Source: Cyclina sinensis (taxonomy: Eukaryota > Mollusca > Bivalvia > Venerida > Veneridae). Taken from it: a DNA stretch of 64,000 nt. The notes under the pieces are model-generated. The model saw only the letters and a program-made list of their open reading frames with translations, did no database searches and had not been told where the DNA came from. Position 1 is the stretch's first letter, and the number at the start of each line of letters is the position of its first letter. The stretch covers positions 44,427,134-44,491,133 of the forward strand of contig JAAONU010000001.1 of the NCBI GenBank assembly GCA_012932295.1, read 5' to 3'. The position numbers and the translations under genes are program-made. Positions 62,388 through 64,000 of this stretch are shown in pieces.

Positions 62388-62935
62388 GGATTGTGCGTGT
62401 AACACTCACGATGGTGAACACTTGTGATAGAACCTGTTAATTCATGATGACTAAATGGTCCGTACACACTTTTTCATACTTTTAACAGATCTTTGACCTC
62501 TATATGTGACCTTAACGTTGACCACAGGGATCTACCCGGTAAATTTTACGCGTGACACTACCTTTCAATGATGAACATTTGTGTCAAGTTATATTTTTTG
62601 CTCCTGCCAAGCGTTTTCCTCTGACCTCTAAGTGTGAGCCTGTCTTTTGATCTAGGGACCTGCTTTATGGACTCACACTATGTCTCATGATGCTAAATAT
62701 TTGTATCAGGTAATACTCAAATCTCTCTATGTGTGTAAAAGGTATGCGCCGGACAAAATCTTGATATTTCTTTAATTCTTATGACCTTGACCCTGCATAT
62801 ATTGAATTGGATTATGCGTGTAATGCTCAGATGGTGAACGTATGTGACAGAATCACTAAATTCATGATGACAAAATGGTCCGTACACACATTTTCATATT
62901 TTTATCTTATCTTTGACCTCAATGTGTCCGCGTTT
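62388..62935 (+). repeat. Direct repeat pair, offset 421 bp
   Basis: GGATTGTGCGTGTAACACTC at 62388 and GGATTATGCGTGTAATGCTC at 62809 start two blocks that both continue with TTCATGATGAC, AAATGGTCCGTACACAC and TTTGACCTC. No coding potential. Confidence 0.8.
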
Positions 62936-63530
62936 TCTGTAGCCACTTTATTAAATATACGTAATAATATATAAGTGTCGGTTCGTGATTAAATAAAATA
63001 CATAAGTTGTACGTGCATACTTGAAATAGTTGAAAATGCTGAATTTAAAATACCTTTTTTAAGTTATAATTACTTTATTATATACATGGTAGAAGGCAGA
63101 TTATTTCAATTTATTACAGTTTTCTTTTCGTCCGCTTTGTAACTTTATCTCGTCAGCGTTTTCCCTCTATATCTATATCGTCAGCTTTTTTGCTATATAT
63201 CTATATTGTCCGCGTTTTCTATAGCCACTTTATTAAATAAACAAGGGTCATTTGTATGATTAAATGAAATATACAGGTGTCGGTGCATGATTAAGTCAAT
63301 TACACAAGTGGCACTTGGATACTCGAATTAGTTGATTTATATTTATAGGAAAACGTTTTTTTTTAGTTACTTACTAGAATCAATATATATAAAACTAAAA
63401 AATGCTTAATTCAAAATACCTTTTTTGAAAAGAATGTCAATCTTCATTATATTTCTATATTGTCCGCTTTTTTTCCCTCTATGTCTATATCGTCAGCGTT
63501 TTCGTATATGTTTACATTGCCCGCAAAATG
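62925..63530 (+). repeat. Satellite-like tandem repeat, unit about 250-285 bp
   Basis: GTCCGCGTTTTCT(G/A)TAGCC followed by ACTTTATTAAATA starts units at 62925 and 63208. A partial third unit starts near 63462. Shorter CTATAT(C/T)GTC(A/C)GC words recur within it. Confidence 0.75.
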
Positions 63531-63655
63531 CGTATGCAAAGAGTCGGCACGTTTAATTTGCCATTTAATCATGTGTTGTTTAAACTTGTTTCTTATGCCC
63601 TACTTTGATTTGCCACACGTGACTGCTGCATTCTTTCTTCTGTTTAATTAGCAAT

Positions 63656-63840
63656 TATTAAGTCAATTAACATGTACAAATAAATAAATAAATTAAAGTT
63701 TTTTTAATACGCCTTTTCTTATTAACAATGATTAAGTCAATTAAACTGTACAAATAAATATATGAAAGATTTTTAAAAAAACGCATTTTCTTCATAACAA
63801 GTTAGTTAAACTGTGCAAATAAATAAACAAAAGTCTTTTT
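63656..63840 (+). repeat. 65-75-bp AT-rich tandem repeat, three units
   Basis: ATTAAGTCAATTAA(A)CTGTAC with AAATAAATA recurs at 63656 and 63731, and in shortened form near 63803. Each is followed by a T-rich tract and CGC(C/A)TTTTC. Confidence 0.75.
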
Positions 63841-64000
63841 AGATTATTACATTACTTACACTTGACAGCTTTTTATACTTTACAAATGTCATTCATCCGC
63901 GTTTTAACATGATAGACTTTAAATTAATTACAACGCCCGTTCTTTTCCTTCATCTTTTCCCGTGATTTAAAACATAAATAAATAAATAAATTCAAGGTAT

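Overview
The window is AT-rich animal nuclear DNA. It has intron-split genes with canonical GT-AG junctions, many tRNA-derived SINEs, MITEs, Helitron-like elements and one decayed LINE. The repeat styles (ends reading CTAACAAGAGGGCCATGATG, 165-bp internal arrays, SINEs with AACTAAACT tails) and the gene content suggest a bivalve mollusc. The species cannot be fixed from the sequence.

Three protein-coding genes could be assembled exon by exon, with splice phases checked at every junction. (1) CYBC1/EROS (minus, 8309-17339; 6 coding exons; 224 aa, complete) is the small two-helix membrane chaperone needed for NOX2-type oxidase assembly. (2) HEXD (plus, 22686-31409; 14 coding exons; 482 aa, complete) is a nucleocytoplasmic GH20 hexosaminidase with an intact catalytic DE pair. 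CYBC1 and HEXD lie head-to-head. As I recall they are also neighbours on human 17q25.3, so this may be a very old gene pair. (3) A large single-pass cadherin-like surface protein (minus, 36245-60930; 19 exons read, N-terminus beyond the right edge) has an unnamed Cys/Trp-rich module, several cadherin-like repeats, one transmembrane helix and a short basic, proline-rich tail.

Layout: 1-8.3 kb is the 3' flank of CYBC1 with one Helitron-like fragment. 8.3-17.4 kb is CYBC1, with a 2.2-kb Helitron-like element carrying a 165-bp tandem array in intron 3. 17.4-22.7 kb is the divergent intergenic or 5'UTR region, with SINEs, an ETS-type site and a frame-broken LINE. 22.7-31.4 kb is HEXD; its intron 7 begins with a minisatellite that copies the exon 7 end together with its splice donor. 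31.4-36.2 kb is a convergent 3' intergenic region with a 663-bp MITE that has 100-bp arms. 36.2-60.9 kb is the cadherin-like gene, whose introns hold a near-perfect 540-bp tandem duplication, a pogo-like MITE and several repeats. 60.9-64 kb is repeat-rich with a fold-back element and satellite-like tracts.

Nothing suggests a prokaryotic system, CRISPR array, viral genome or canonical tRNA/rRNA gene. The most unusual observations are the splice-site minisatellite in HEXD, the CYBC1-HEXD pairing, the single-exon frameshift and frame-neutral 18-nt microexon in the cadherin-like gene, and the Helitron-like element with its 165-bp array.
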